Below, in pieces: positions 9,633-18,920 of a DNA stretch of 39,320 bases; the stretch's first letter is position 1; each line of letters starts with the position of its first letter. Where the stretch lies: assembly GCA_029009115.1 (NCBI GenBank), contig JAQXJU010000001.1, positions 1-39,320 on the forward strand, read 5' to 3'. The position numbers and the translations under genes were made by a program. This DNA is from Bacteroidales bacterium. GTDB taxonomy: Bacteria; Bacteroidota; Bacteroidia; Bacteroidales; UBA932. The notes beneath the pieces were generated by a model that did not search any database, was not told the DNA's origin, and was given only the letters and a program-made list of their open reading frames with translations.

Positions 9633-9636
9633 AAAG

Positions 9637-11991
9637 TCACTTCCTTTCGGGACGAAGTTTGGCATATTTGAGAAGCAGAAGCTTCTCGCCGTAGTCATCG
9701 AAACGGATACGGGCTTTGAGTTCGGGGGCGGTACCGCTGATTTCAAGAATCAGCCCGCCTCCGAATCTGTTATGTTCTATTCTCTCCCCCTTGTAGAGCT
9801 CTGTCATTGGCACAGGGACAAACTCAGGGTCAATGATTTCAGGCTTGGTAGAGAAAGAAGGGCGCTGAGGTGCCGCCGGGCGGTGAGCAGGCTCGGCACG
9901 GTTTCTGTCGAAGGGACGCTCGCTTCGTGAAGTTATGGTTCGCGCAGGCGAAGAGTTCAGGAAAGAAGAGCCGAAACCTCCGAACGAAGGTACCGAGGAA
10001 TGAAAATCCGCCGGCAGTTCGAGATATGAAGGATCTATGTCCCTGATGAAGCGGCTCGGTGGGTTGGATTCGTGCTTTCCGTTGCGCATACGCGAAGTGG
10101 CATAGCTCAGGGCAAGAGCCTTCTTGGCCCTTGTGACAGCCACATACATAAGCCTCCTTTCCTCCTCGACATCCTGGGCACCGGACACCATTCCGCCTGA
10201 AGGGAAAAGATTCTCTTCAAGGCCGACTATGAACACATACGGAAACTCCAAACCCTTGGCAGAGTGGACCGTCATCAGAGATATTCTGTTGGAAGCATCT
10301 TCCTCGTCGGTAACATCCACGTTACTGAGCAGGGAAACGTTCTCGAGATAGTCTCCGAGGGTCACTATCCCCTGCTCCTCTTCTTCCTTCTGCTCTTCGA
10401 CATACGCTGCCACCGAGTTCACAAGCTCTTCCACGTTGGCAGCCTTGGACTGGCCCTCAACGCTGTTGTCAGCCTTGTATAGGGCATATATTCCGCTGCG
10501 GTCCGAAATGAGACGGGCAAGCTGGTCGGCGTCGGTGCTCTGGCGCATTGCCGCAAGAGTATCTATCAGAGAGCAGAACTGGCGCAACTTGGCAATTGCG
10601 GCCTGCTTGAGACCGAAAAGTTCGAGATCTTGCGCCCAGGCAGCCTTGAAAAGGGAGATTCCGTGGGAATGAGCCGCATTGTACAAGGCTGCCAGAGTTG
10701 TGTCTCCTATTCCCCTCGCAGGCTTGTTGACCACCCTCTTGAAGGACTCGTCATCCTCGGGGTTCACCACAAGCTTGAAGTAGGCCATCAGGTCCTTGAC
10801 TTCGGCCCTTTCGAAGAAGGAATTGCCCGAATAAATCATATATGGCAGATTCCTGGCCCTGAGGGCCTCCTCCAGGGGACGCGACTGGGCGTTGGTGCGG
10901 TACAGGATGGCAAAGTCGCTGTAGGTTGCGTGCTCGCGGCGCATACGGTCGAGTATTCCGGATACCACCATCACAGCCTCGTTCTGTTCGGAGAAAGCCG
11001 ACCTTACCGCAATAGGCTCCCCCATTTCACCTTCGGAACGGCAAACCTTGGGGATGCGCTGGGTATTCTTCTCTATGAGGGTGTTCGCTGCATCCACTAT
11101 GGTACGGGTAGAACGGTAGTTCCTCTCCAGACGGAAGATACGGCAGTCAGGATAGTCCTTCCTGAAACTGAGTATGTTCTGGACCCTGGCTCCACGGAAA
11201 GCGTAGATGGACTGGCTGTCGTCGCCAACCACGCATATGTTGCGGGAAGCACCGACGAGGAGTTTCAGAATCTCGTACTGGACCTTGTTGGTATCCTGAT
11301 ACTCGTCAACCATAATGTGGGAGAAACGCTCCGAGAGGGCCTTGCGTGCCGAGGCATCACTGCTGAGGAGCCTGTGCATATTTACAAGGATATCGTCAAA
11401 ATCCATCACTCCGCTTTTCAGCAGCTTGTCCTGATAGGCCGCATAGATGTCGACGATGCGGGGCATCTTGGCGTGGGAATCGGTCATCTGTGCCTTGATA
11501 TTTGCGCGATAGGCGCTTACCGATACCAGATTGTTCTTGGCACTGGAGATTCGGGACAGGACTGCTTTGGGCCTGTAAACCTTGTCATCTAGCTTGAGCT
11601 CGCGTATGCAGGTCTTGACGGCGCTCTGCGAGTCGGAAGTGTCGTAGATAGTGAAATCCCTGGGATAGCCCAGAAGTTCGCAGTATTCCCTGAGGAAGCG
11701 GACGAATACTGCGTGGAAGGTTCCCATAACCACCTGACGGGCCTTGTTCTCCCCTACCATAAGGGATATTCTCTCCTTCATCTCCGAAGCCGCCTTCTTG
11801 GTGAATGTCAGTGCAAGTATGCCCGAGGGCCTGTAGCCCTGTGAAAGAATATTGGCAACTCTGCAGGTAAGCACCCTTGTCTTGCCCGAACCGGCACCTG
11901 CAACTATCAGTACGGGGCCGTCTATCTGGCTGACTGCACTCCTCTGCTCCTCATTCAGCCCTTCAAAAATCTCGCTCACTTTGTTGTCCAT
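9637..11991 (-). CDS. UvrD/PcrA-type 3'-5' DNA helicase
   Basis: Superfamily 1A helicase of the UvrD/PcrA group, acting in nucleotide-excision repair, mismatch repair or removal of proteins from DNA. The 784-residue product has Walker A AGAGSGKT at residues 31-38, VDEYQDTN as motif II, GDDSQSIYAFRGA as motif III, NYRST as motif IV, and TVHSAKGLEFPYVF and VAVTRAKK as motifs V and VI. A low-complexity linker rich in Ser/Pro/Arg precedes a short C-terminal domain, as in Bacteroidetes homologues. It is monocistronic on the minus strand, divergent from nqrA. A weak promoter-like sequence (one mismatch to TAnnTTTG) sits a few bases upstream of the start. The choice between names uvrD and pcrA is not decided by sequence. 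Confidence 0.95.
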   Translation of the reverse strand: MDNKVSEIFEGLNEEQRSAVSQIDGPVLIVAGAGSGKTRVLTCRVANILSQGYRPSGILALTFTKKAASEMKERISLMVGENKARQVVMGTFHAVFVRFLREYCELLGYPRDFTIYDTSDSQSAVKTCIRELKLDDKVYRPKAVLSRISSAKNNLVSVSAYRANIKAQMTDSHAKMPRIVDIYAAYQDKLLKSGVMDFDDILVNMHRLLSSDASARKALSERFSHIMVDEYQDTNKVQYEILKLLVGASRNICVVGDDSQSIYAFRGARVQNILSFRKDYPDCRIFRLERNYRSTRTIVDAANTLIEKNTQRIPKVCRSEGEMGEPIAVRSAFSEQNEAVMVVSGILDRMRREHATYSDFAILYRTNAQSRPLEEALRARNLPYMIYSGNSFFERAEVKDLMAYFKLVVNPEDDESFKRVVNKPARGIGDTTLAALYNAAHSHGISLFKAAWAQDLELFGLKQAAIAKLRQFCSLIDTLAAMRQSTDADQLARLISDRSGIYALYKADNSVEGQSKAANVEELVNSVAAYVEEQKEEEEQGIVTLGDYLENVSLLSNVDVTDEEDASNRISLMTVHSAKGLEFPYVFIVGLEENLFPSGGMVSGAQDVEEERRLMYVAVTRAKKALALSYATSRMRNGKHESNPPSRFIRDIDPSYLELPADFHSSVPSFGGFGSSFLNSSPARTITSRSERPFDRNRAEPAHRPAAPQRPSFSTKPEIIDPEFVPVPMTELYKGERIEHNRFGGGLILEISGTAPELKARIRFDDYGEKLLLLKYAKLRPERK

Positions 11992-12032
11992 AGGTTCGCG
12001 AAATTAGCAAAAAAATGGTTAACTTCGCGGCG

Positions 12033-12040
12033 CATTTTTG
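12033..12040 (+). promoter_or_regulatory. Possible -7 box for the nqr operon
   Basis: CATTTTTG matches the Bacteroidetes -7 consensus TAnnTTTG at all but the first position and lies 24 bases before the nqrA start, a spacing like that of the other boxes in this window. No TTTG was found at the expected -33 position, so this is only a candidate. Confidence 0.35.
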
Positions 12041-12064
12041 AAATATATTTAAACCGGTAAAATA

Positions 12065-13426
12065 ATGTCTAAAACCATCGTTTTGAAGAAGGGTCTGAAC
12101 ATCCCTGTCAAGGGTGAAGCCGACCTGTATGTCTCGAAGACGATTCTGCCGGAAGTTGTTGCCGTCCAACCCTGTGATTTCAATGGTCTGATTCCCCGCC
12201 TTCTTGTCAAGGAGGGTGACAGCGTACTCGCAGGTTCGCCGGTCATTTCCGACAAGAAAGACCCCCGGATTATCGTAACCTCTCCCGTAAGCGGTACGGT
12301 CAGCGGTATCCTCAGGGGCGAAAAACGCAAGCTTCTCGCAGTTCTTATCAAACCAGACGAAGAGCAAAATGCCCTGTCCTTCCCCGTCAAGGGCAGTGAT
12401 TCACTCAGTGCAGAAGCCTTGAAGGAACTTTTGCTCAATGCCGGCCTGTGGCCGCTGATCACACAGAGGCCTTACGGGACTGTCGCTTCGCCCGATGCCA
12501 CTCCCAAGGCCATCTTCGTATCTGCCTTCAATACCGCACCTCTCGCCCCCTCACCCGAGTTCACCCTCGGCAACGAGTTCAACGAGATTCAGGCGGCAGT
12601 AAACGCCCTCGGCAAACTCACCGACGGAGGCGTACACGTTTCGCTGAATGCCGACAACTATGCCGGGACACCTTTCCATAAGCTCGAGAACGCAGTCCTG
12701 CACTGCTTCAAGGGCAAGCACCCTGCAGGCAACGTTGGCGTACAGATCAGCCACATATGCCCCATACGCAAGGGTGATATTGTCTGGACAGTCTCTCTTC
12801 TGGGACTCGCCGTCATCGGAAGGCTCCTGCTTCGCGGAGAGGTGGACCTCAGCCGCAAGGTTGCAGTAACTGGTCCTATGGCTATCCAGCCTTCATACAT
12901 CAGCACCGTTCCCGGTATGCCAATGAAGGCAGTCGCTCCCTACTACGGCGGCAATGCCGAGGGGCTGAGAATCATCAGCGGCGACATCCTTAGCGGACGC
13001 AATGCCGGAGAAGACGGCTATCTGGGATTCTACAGCGAGCAGATTACACTCGTAGCCGAAGGAACCGAGACCGAACTCCTCGGCTGGGCAAGGCCTTTCC
13101 GCTTCAACCAGTTCAGTTCCACGATGTCATACTTCTCGTGGATGCTCCCCGGCAAGAAGTACGATATGGACACCAACCTTCACGGAGGTCCGCGTGCGTT
13201 CGTGATGTCCGACGAGTGGTATGCCAAGGTTCTGCCAATGGACATATTCCCCCTCTACCTCATCAAGGCCTGTCTCGCCGGAGACATCGACAAGATGGAG
13301 AAGTTCGGCATCTATGAGGTTCTGCCCGAAGACCTCGCCCTCTGCGAGTTTGTCGATCCGAGCAAGAACAGTATCCAGGAAATCATCGCATCCGGCATTC
13401 AGCTGATGCTCAAAGAAATGGCCTGA
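12065..13426 (+). CDS. nqrA: Na+-translocating NADH:quinone reductase subunit A
   Basis: NqrA is the peripheral cytoplasmic subunit of the sodium-pumping NADH:ubiquinone oxidoreductase and takes part in quinone binding. The protein (453 residues) opens with a family-typical start (IVLKKGLNIPVKG) and continues with the barrel-sandwich region PRLLVKEGDSV...GSPVISDKKDPRI and later YLGFYSEQ. It has no membrane segment. It is the first of six consecutive nqr genes in canonical order, with five bases to nqrB. The intergenic region shared with the divergent helicase gene holds a candidate promoter. Confidence 0.97.
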   Translation: MSKTIVLKKGLNIPVKGEADLYVSKTILPEVVAVQPCDFNGLIPRLLVKEGDSVLAGSPVISDKKDPRIIVTSPVSGTVSGILRGEKRKLLAVLIKPDEEQNALSFPVKGSDSLSAEALKELLLNAGLWPLITQRPYGTVASPDATPKAIFVSAFNTAPLAPSPEFTLGNEFNEIQAAVNALGKLTDGGVHVSLNADNYAGTPFHKLENAVLHCFKGKHPAGNVGVQISHICPIRKGDIVWTVSLLGLAVIGRLLLRGEVDLSRKVAVTGPMAIQPSYISTVPGMPMKAVAPYYGGNAEGLRIISGDILSGRNAGEDGYLGFYSEQITLVAEGTETELLGWARPFRFNQFSSTMSYFSWMLPGKKYDMDTNLHGGPRAFVMSDEWYAKVLPMDIFPLYLIKACLAGDIDKMEKFGIYEVLPEDLALCEFVDPSKNSIQEIIASGIQLMLKEMA

Positions 13427-13431
13427 CGATT

Positions 13432-14559
13432 ATGTTGAAGATATTTGAAAAAGGCGGAAAACTCGCCTTCCTGCATTCTACGGTTGATGCCTTCGAGACT
13501 TTCCTGAGGGTCCCTGGCACCGTCGCCCGCAAGGGTGCCCACGTGCGTGACAGCATCGACCTCAAGCGCATTATGATAATCGCCGTGCTGGCAGTGGCTC
13601 CAGCCGCCCTCTTCGGAATGTGGAACGTGGGCTACCAGCACTCCCTCGCAGTGGGTGAGCACTGCAACCTGTTCCAGAACTTCTGGTTCGGATTCCTCAA
13701 GGTGCTTCCCCTGTACATAGTATCCTATGTCGTGGGTTTGGCTATCGAATTTGCCTCGGCCCAGATTCGCGGCGAGGAGGTCAATGAGGGCTACCTTATG
13801 AGCGGAATGCTCATACCTATGATAGTTCCCGTGGACATTCCCCTGTGGATGCTGGCAATTGCCGTAGCCTTTGCCGTGCTGATAGGCAAGGAAGTATTCG
13901 GCGGAACCGGTATGAATATCGTGAATCCCGCCCTTCTGACCAGGGCCTTCCTCTTCTTCTCATACCCCAACGAAATGTCGGGGTCGAACTGCTGGATTGC
14001 TTTCCGCAAGGGAGAGGCCGCTGTTGACGGATTTACCGGAGCAACCCCTCTCGCTCTGGCTCAGGACGGACTCCAGAATGCCAGCGCCCAGTACGGAACC
14101 TCCTTCTGGGACCTTTTCCTCGGAACTGTTCCCGGCTCAGTGGGTGAGACCAGCGTCATAGCAATACTGCTCGGAGCGTTCATCCTGCTCTGGACAGGAA
14201 TCGCCAGCTGGAAGATAATGGTATCGTCGGTCGCCGGTGCCCTTCTGGTTGGCTGGCTCGGCCAGATAGCCGGAGTTACCGACCTGCCCTGCTACTACCA
14301 TCTTGTAATGGGAGGCTTTGCTTTTGGTGCTGTATTTATGGCTACCGACCCTGTCACTGCAGCCCAGACCGAGACCGGAAAGTGGATTTACGGTTTCCTC
14401 ATCGGAGCACTCTGCGTGACGGTGCGCCTGTTCAATCCCGGTTATGCTGAAGGAATGATGCTTGCCATACTGATGGGTAACATCACTGCCCCTCTCATCG
14501 ACCACTGCGTTGTCAGCGTGAAGATTTCACGCAGGGCCAAAAGAATCAACATCGCCTGA
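13432..14559 (+). CDS. nqrB: Na+-NQR subunit B, membrane flavoprotein
   Basis: Integral membrane subunit that carries covalently bound FMN and riboflavin and forms much of the sodium path. The 375-residue sequence has about ten hydrophobic segments after a ~40-residue N-terminal region. The flavinylation motif GFTGATPLA is present, with Thr205 as the expected FMN-threonine site by comparison with the SGAT-type motif of characterised NqrB. It is shorter than the Vibrio protein, mainly in the N-terminus, as is usual in Bacteroidetes. A separate ApbE flavin transferase is needed to load the FMN and is not encoded in this window. Two bases separate it from nqrC. Confidence 0.97.
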   Translation: MLKIFEKGGKLAFLHSTVDAFETFLRVPGTVARKGAHVRDSIDLKRIMIIAVLAVAPAALFGMWNVGYQHSLAVGEHCNLFQNFWFGFLKVLPLYIVSYVVGLAIEFASAQIRGEEVNEGYLMSGMLIPMIVPVDIPLWMLAIAVAFAVLIGKEVFGGTGMNIVNPALLTRAFLFFSYPNEMSGSNCWIAFRKGEAAVDGFTGATPLALAQDGLQNASAQYGTSFWDLFLGTVPGSVGETSVIAILLGAFILLWTGIASWKIMVSSVAGALLVGWLGQIAGVTDLPCYYHLVMGGFAFGAVFMATDPVTAAQTETGKWIYGFLIGALCVTVRLFNPGYAEGMMLAILMGNITAPLIDHCVVSVKISRRAKRINIA

Positions 14560-14561
14560 CT

Positions 14562-15338
14562 ATGAACACAAACAGTAACGTATATACAGTCATCTACACT
14601 ACGGTAATCGTAGTTGTGGTTGCAGCAGTCCTGGCTTTTGCGGCTTCGTCGCTCAAACCGCTGCAGACTGCCAACATCAAGGCCGAGACTCTCTCGCAAA
14701 TGATGACGGCAGCAGGCCTTGGAGACAGCGAGTCTTTCAGCTCAATGGGGAATGACGCCGTTCTGGCCACCTATTCCGAGAATATCGCAGAAGCGATTGT
14801 CGTAAACGCCCGTGGCGAGCAGATCGGAGTCCTGAAAACCGACAAAGACCATATTGAACTCATAGACAACTTCAAGCCCGAGAACAAGGCCATAACCGAA
14901 GGCGGCGAGCCCAGGCTTCCCGTTTACAAGTTCAAGTCCGGAGTCACCGTCATTCCCGTGTTCGGTGCCGGTCTGTGGGGGCCCATCTGGGGATACATCG
15001 CACTTGAGAAGGATCTCAAGACCATCTGCGGAGCCTATTTCGACCACTCGGGCGAAACTCCCGGACTCGGAGCCAAAATCAAGGACGAGCCTTCGTTCAA
15101 GGCCCAGTTCAACGGCAAGGTCCTCAATCTTCAGAACACGAAGAATCCCTTCGACATAGTAAAGGGAGGCGCCCCCGAGGGTTCCATCGACAAGGTTGAC
15201 GCCATTTCGGGCGCCACAATGACCTGCAACGGTCTTGACAAGGCCATCGACACCTGGGTAGGTGCATATGCCGCATATCTGCAGTCCGCTGCTCCCGCCA
15301 TCCAGGAGGCGGAAGTTGCTCAAACAGTGGAGGAATAA
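14562..15338 (+). CDS. nqrC: Na+-NQR subunit C, covalent FMN protein
   Basis: NqrC is a membrane-anchored subunit whose soluble domain carries covalently bound FMN. The sequence (258 residues) has one N-terminal transmembrane helix (about residues 7-30) followed by an FMN-binding domain containing GLWGPIWGYIAL and GETPGLGAKI. The flavinylation motif SGATMT is present, with Thr219 as the attachment site by homology. The C-terminal tail is Ala/Glu-rich. It is in tight operon context, three bases before nqrD. Confidence 0.97.
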   Translation: MNTNSNVYTVIYTTVIVVVVAAVLAFAASSLKPLQTANIKAETLSQMMTAAGLGDSESFSSMGNDAVLATYSENIAEAIVVNARGEQIGVLKTDKDHIELIDNFKPENKAITEGGEPRLPVYKFKSGVTVIPVFGAGLWGPIWGYIALEKDLKTICGAYFDHSGETPGLGAKIKDEPSFKAQFNGKVLNLQNTKNPFDIVKGGAPEGSIDKVDAISGATMTCNGLDKAIDTWVGAYAAYLQSAAPAIQEAEVAQTVEE

Positions 15339-15341
15339 GTT

Positions 15342-15944
15342 ATGGCAAACTTCAAAGAAACACTTCTGAATCCTATCCTGAAGGGCAACCCCATTACCGT
15401 CCTCGTGCTCGGTATCTGCTCTTCGCTTGCCGTCACGGTACAGCTCAAGGGAGCCTGCGTAATGGCTTTGTCGGTCATTGCAGTGACCGGGCTTTCGAGC
15501 CTTGTGGTCTCACTCCTCAGAAACACTATTCCCAACCGTGTCCGAATCATCGTTCAGCTGGTCGTGGTTGCAATGATGGTAATTCTGGTCGATCAGGTGC
15601 TCAAGGCCTTCGCCTATGCCGTTGACAAGCAACTGTCGGTTTATATCGGACTCATCATCACCAACTGCATCGTGATGGGCCGCATCGAGGCCTTCGCCCT
15701 CGGCAGCAAGCCCATCCCCTCGCTCATCGACGGTCTTGCGAACGGTCTGGGTTACGGTCTGATACTCATTATCGTAGCCTTCTTCCGCGAACTCCTCGGA
15801 AGCGGAACCCTCTTCGGCTTCCAGGTGCTCCCCGCCGGCTACGTTCCCAACAACTTCGTTATCCTGCCTCCTTTCGCCCTTATCCTTCTCGGATGCATCA
15901 TCTGGGCTCACAGGGCATTTGACAAAGAACTCCAGGAGAAATAA
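15342..15944 (+). CDS. nqrD: Na+-NQR subunit D
   Basis: A 200-residue, six-helix membrane protein of the NqrD/RnfE family, which with NqrE forms the intramembrane iron-site module. Characteristic stretches are [14 protein letters not shown] near the start, [11 protein letters not shown] in the middle and [11 protein letters not shown]. Length and the surrounding gene order nqrC-nqrD-nqrE make the assignment to NqrD rather than RnfE secure. Confidence 0.96.
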   Translation: MANFKETLLNPILKGNPITVLVLGICSSLAVTVQLKGACVMALSVIAVTGLSSLVVSLLRNTIPNRVRIIVQLVVVAMMVILVDQVLKAFAYAVDKQLSVYIGLIITNCIVMGRIEAFALGSKPIPSLIDGLANGLGYGLILIIVAFFRELLGSGTLFGFQVLPAGYVPNNFVILPPFALILLGCIIWAHRAFDKELQEK

Positions 15945-15959
15945 TCAGCACATAACCCT

Positions 15960-16574
15960 ATGGAATACGTAAACATATTTGTAAGGTCAATATTCGTTGA
16001 CAATATGATCTTCGCATACTTCCTGGGTATGTGCTCGTACCTGGCAGTATCGAAGAACGTCAAGACCGCCAACGGCCTCGGCCTGGCTGTCATATTCGTG
16101 CTTCTCTGCACTCTTCCCCTCAACTACCTGCTGAACAAGTTCGTCCTGCAGCCCGGTGCCCTGAGCTGGCTCGGCGAGAGTTTTGCAGACGTCGATCTCA
16201 GTTTCCTAAGTTTCATCATCTTCATTGCGGTCATTGCCGCATTCGTCCAGCTTGTAGAGATGATTGTTGAGAAGTTCCTTCCCTCGCTTTACTCCTCGCT
16301 CGGTATCTTTCTGCCTCTTATAGCCGTGAACTGCGCAATCCTCGGCGGTTCGCTCTTTATGCAGCAGAAAGACTTCGCCAACGTCGGAGAATCAGCCGTG
16401 TATGCACTCGGTTCGGGGATAGGCTGGTATCTGGCCATCGTGTGCCTTGCCGCTATCCGCGAGAAACTCTCCTACAGCAATGTACCTGCCCCTCTGAAGG
16501 GTACGGGAATCACCTTCATCACCGTTGGTCTGATGGGCATTGCCTTTATGATCTTTATGGGAATCCAACTCTAG
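15960..16574 (+). CDS. nqrE: Na+-NQR subunit E
   Basis: A 204-residue, six-helix membrane protein of the NqrE/RnfA family that pairs with NqrD. It starts with the typical [14 protein letters not shown] and contains [22 protein letters not shown] and a late IREKLSYS loop. The Cys residues in GMCSYLAVS and AVNCAILGG are those that hold the intramembrane iron cluster with NqrD in characterised complexes. Its TAG stop overlaps the strong ribosome-binding site of nqrF. Confidence 0.96.
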   Translation: MEYVNIFVRSIFVDNMIFAYFLGMCSYLAVSKNVKTANGLGLAVIFVLLCTLPLNYLLNKFVLQPGALSWLGESFADVDLSFLSFIIFIAVIAAFVQLVEMIVEKFLPSLYSSLGIFLPLIAVNCAILGGSLFMQQKDFANVGESAVYALGSGIGWYLAIVCLAAIREKLSYSNVPAPLKGTGITFITVGLMGIAFMIFMGIQL

Positions 16575-16578
16575 GAGG
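16573..16578 (+). promoter_or_regulatory. Strong Shine-Dalgarno site before nqrF
   Basis: A perfect AGGAGG begins inside the nqrE stop codon and ends nine bases before the nqrF ATG. It stands out because most genes here have no recognisable Shine-Dalgarno sequence, as is typical of Bacteroidetes. It supports the nqrF start and may set its translation rate independently. Confidence 0.7.
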
Positions 16579-16587
16579 ACAGACACT

Positions 16588-17862
16588 ATGACATCAACTA
16601 TTATTTCAGCAGTCGTCGCACTTCTCATCGTAACGGTCATCCTCGTGGTGCTCCTGCTCGCAGTGAAGAATGCGATTACTCCCAAGGGGAAAATCCAGAT
16701 AGACATCAACAATGGAAAGAAAGTCATCGACGTCGCTCCCGGCAACTCCCTGATGGCATCGCTCGCCGAGGAGAAGATCTTCCTCCCTTCGGCTTGCGGC
16801 GGAAAGGCCAACTGTGGCCAGTGCAAGGTCCAGGTCTTTGAGGGCGGCGGAGAGATACTTCCTACAGAGACGGGCTTCTTCAACCGCAAGCAGATCAAGG
16901 AAGGCTGGAGACTCGGCTGCCAGGTAAAGGTCAAGGACAATCTCAAGATTCAGGTTGCAGAAAGCGCCCTGAGCGTCAAGAAACTCGAATGCGAGGTTAT
17001 CTCGAACAAGAACGTGGCAACCTTTATCAAGGAATTCACAGTCAAGCTCCCCGAAGGAGAGAAGCTTGAGTTCAAGAGCGGAGAGTACATCCAGATTGAC
17101 ATTCCTGCCTACCATCTCTATTTCAAGGATATAGATGTCGAGCCCGAATACCGTGCCGACTGGGAGAAGTTCGGATTCTTCAATCTTGAGAGCATCAACC
17201 CCGAGGCCACCATCCGTGCTTACTCTATGGCTTCCTATCCCGGTGAGAAGGGCATCATCAAGCTCAATGTCCGAATCGCAACTCCTCCCTTCGACAGGAG
17301 CGTTCCCCGCGAACTCGGTCCCAAACTTCTGCCAGTGAACCCCGGAATCGCATCTTCATATGTGTTCACCCGCAAGCCCGGAGACAAGGTTGTCATCAGC
17401 GGCCCTTACGGCGAATTCCTCCTGCCGAAGAACGATCCCGAGGACATCGAATACATCTTCGTCGGCGGCGGTGCCGGTATGGCTCCCCTGCGTTCGCACA
17501 TTATGGAACTCTTCAAGACGCTCAAGACCGGGCGCAAGGTTCACTTCTTCTATGGAGCACGCGCTCTTGTCGAAGCCTTCTATCTCGAAGACTTTGCCGA
17601 AATTGAAAGGGAGTTCCCCAACTTCAAGTTCCATCTTGCTCTTGACCGTCCCGATCCGGCAGCTGATGCTGCAGGAGTACCCTACACGGCCGGCTTTGTA
17701 CACAACGTGATGTACGAAACCTACCTCAAGGATCACGATTCACCCGAGGACATCAAGTACTTTATGTGCGGTCCTCCTATGATGGTCGGCGCAGTGAACA
17801 ATCTGCTTGACTCCCTGGGAGTCGCTCCCGAGAACATTCTCTACGACAACTTCGGAGGCTAG
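16588..17862 (+). CDS. nqrF: Na+-NQR subunit F, NADH dehydrogenase module
   Basis: NqrF takes electrons from NADH through FAD to a [2Fe-2S] cluster. The 424-residue protein has one N-terminal transmembrane helix (about residues 5-27). A ferredoxin domain follows with cluster ligands Cys70, Cys76, Cys79 and Cys111 (C-x5-C-x2-C spacing). The FAD-binding motif RAYSMASYP and the NAD-binding motif GGGAGMAPLRSH come next, then the family ending YDNFGG. It is the last gene of the nqr operon. Its stop overlaps the stop of the convergent anchor-like lipoprotein gene by four bases (CTAG), leaving no dedicated terminator. Confidence 0.98.
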   Translation: MTSTIISAVVALLIVTVILVVLLLAVKNAITPKGKIQIDINNGKKVIDVAPGNSLMASLAEEKIFLPSACGGKANCGQCKVQVFEGGGEILPTETGFFNRKQIKEGWRLGCQVKVKDNLKIQVAESALSVKKLECEVISNKNVATFIKEFTVKLPEGEKLEFKSGEYIQIDIPAYHLYFKDIDVEPEYRADWEKFGFFNLESINPEATIRAYSMASYPGEKGIIKLNVRIATPPFDRSVPRELGPKLLPVNPGIASSYVFTRKPGDKVVISGPYGEFLLPKNDPEDIEYIFVGGGAGMAPLRSHIMELFKTLKTGRKVHFFYGARALVEAFYLEDFAEIEREFPNFKFHLALDRPDPAADAAGVPYTAGFVHNVMYETYLKDHDSPEDIKYFMCGPPMMVGAVNNLLDSLGVAPENILYDNFGG

Positions 17863-18821
17863 CGGTAAGTCCACAGGACTTCTGCCGAGTAACTGTTGTC
17901 ATCGAAGCAGAACTCAACTCCGTGGCTTGAGCCGCGATAAAGTGAGGGCAAAGGAAGGGTCATACTCCTTCTTTTGCCCTCAACTTCTCCTTCAAGGGTA
18001 AGTACGGTCGAAGGGTTCGAGAAAGACTCTCCTGCATCATTGGGATAGCAGAAAAGCTCTGTTGCAGGATATTGCGGGAACATTCCTATATCGCAGGGAA
18101 GAAAGACCTTAAGCGTGTCAGTGCTCTGTGACGTTACGCAGAAGCCGTCTTGCCTGAAAGCCTCTGCTTCGGGATTGATGAGACTGAGATATGCCCTCGG
18201 GCACTCAAGTACCTTATACAGGCTCATATCATTGATTACAGACACAATCACTACCCTGCACATCAAAGGCTTTAGCTGAAGGCTTATGCCGCTGCCGGCT
18301 TCAAATTCGGCCTGAGCCGTACGCAAGGGTCGTGACGGATTGTCGTCGCAGAAAGAGTATTTCAGCTGCTCCAGCACATCGTAGCTGGTGACAGCCGCTG
18401 TATTGATTCGTAATGGAGAGTCCGAGACAAGGGCTACGATTTTGTCACCCGGGGCACTTCGAATCATCACAGTATCCTGGAATGCCATTCTGCGGAAGTA
18501 TTCCCTCTTGCGCAAACCAGTTGCCGAGAAAAGAAAGATATCGAGACTGTCACAATCGGGCTGCGAGCCTCCTCCCTCCCAGCCGAGGGCTGTCACTCTT
18601 ATGGTGCTGGTCAGCATTTCCGCAGGTGCAGGTTCAGGTTCCGGGGGCCGGACACTGTCTGAGGAGGGATTCTCATTGTTATCAACAGGGTCGCAAGCCG
18701 GGCCTGCAACAAGACAGGCACAGATTAGCAATAGCAGAAAGATAGGCGGAACGCCCGGGGACGAATGTCCGGCAAGAGATGAGAAAGGCCGCCCTGGCGA
18801 CCCGGTTTGCAGTTTACCCAT
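17859..18821 (-). CDS. FimB/Mfa2-like fimbrial anchor lipoprotein, orphan
   Basis: A 320-residue exported protein resembling the Mfa2/FimB fimbrial anchor group. After a Pro/Glu-rich linker the body has the pattern TIRVTALGWEG, then SLDIFLFSATGLRKREYF, followed by a beta-rich domain, and it ends in short strands (EFCFDDNSYSAEV). A hydrophobic stretch IFLLLLICACLVAG is followed by the lipobox-like PACD. The 27 residues before that stretch are unusually long for a lipoprotein signal, but no other start codon lies between. No fimbrillin gene is adjacent; the fimbrial operon is 6 kb away. A full promoter lies directly upstream, so it is probably expressed on its own. A more distant role as a carbohydrate-binding lipoprotein is possible. 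Confidence 0.7.
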   Translation of the reverse strand: MGKLQTGSPGRPFSSLAGHSSPGVPPIFLLLLICACLVAGPACDPVDNNENPSSDSVRPPEPEPAPAEMLTSTIRVTALGWEGGGSQPDCDSLDIFLFSATGLRKREYFRRMAFQDTVMIRSAPGDKIVALVSDSPLRINTAAVTSYDVLEQLKYSFCDDNPSRPLRTAQAEFEAGSGISLQLKPLMCRVVIVSVINDMSLYKVLECPRAYLSLINPEAEAFRQDGFCVTSQSTDTLKVFLPCDIGMFPQYPATELFCYPNDAGESFSNPSTVLTLEGEVEGKRRSMTLPLPSLYRGSSHGVEFCFDDNSYSAEVLWTYR

Positions 18822-18825
18822 AGGG

Positions 18826-18856
18826 CAAAACTACATATCAGAGCTTTCAGTTCAAA
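18826..18856 (-). promoter_or_regulatory. Bacteroidetes promoter for the orphan anchor gene
   Basis: Reading the minus strand, TTTG (18856-18853), a 19-base spacer and TAGTTTTG (18833-18826) match the -33/-7 consensus exactly. The -7 box ends four bases before the ATG, so transcription would begin at or next to the start codon. A second box, TACTTTTG, lies further upstream at 18920-18913, just after the murF stop, and could give a ~90-base leader. Confidence 0.65.
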
Positions 18857-18920
18857 GGAAGTTAAAAAAAGCGGAGACGATTTACTTGTTTCTTAATAGA
18901 GTGTTCCAAAAACAAAAGTA

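Noticed and set aside
11999..12006. TAATTTCG on the minus strand, seven bases before the helicase start
   Set aside because: One mismatch in a key position and no -33 partner; kept out of the promoter list.
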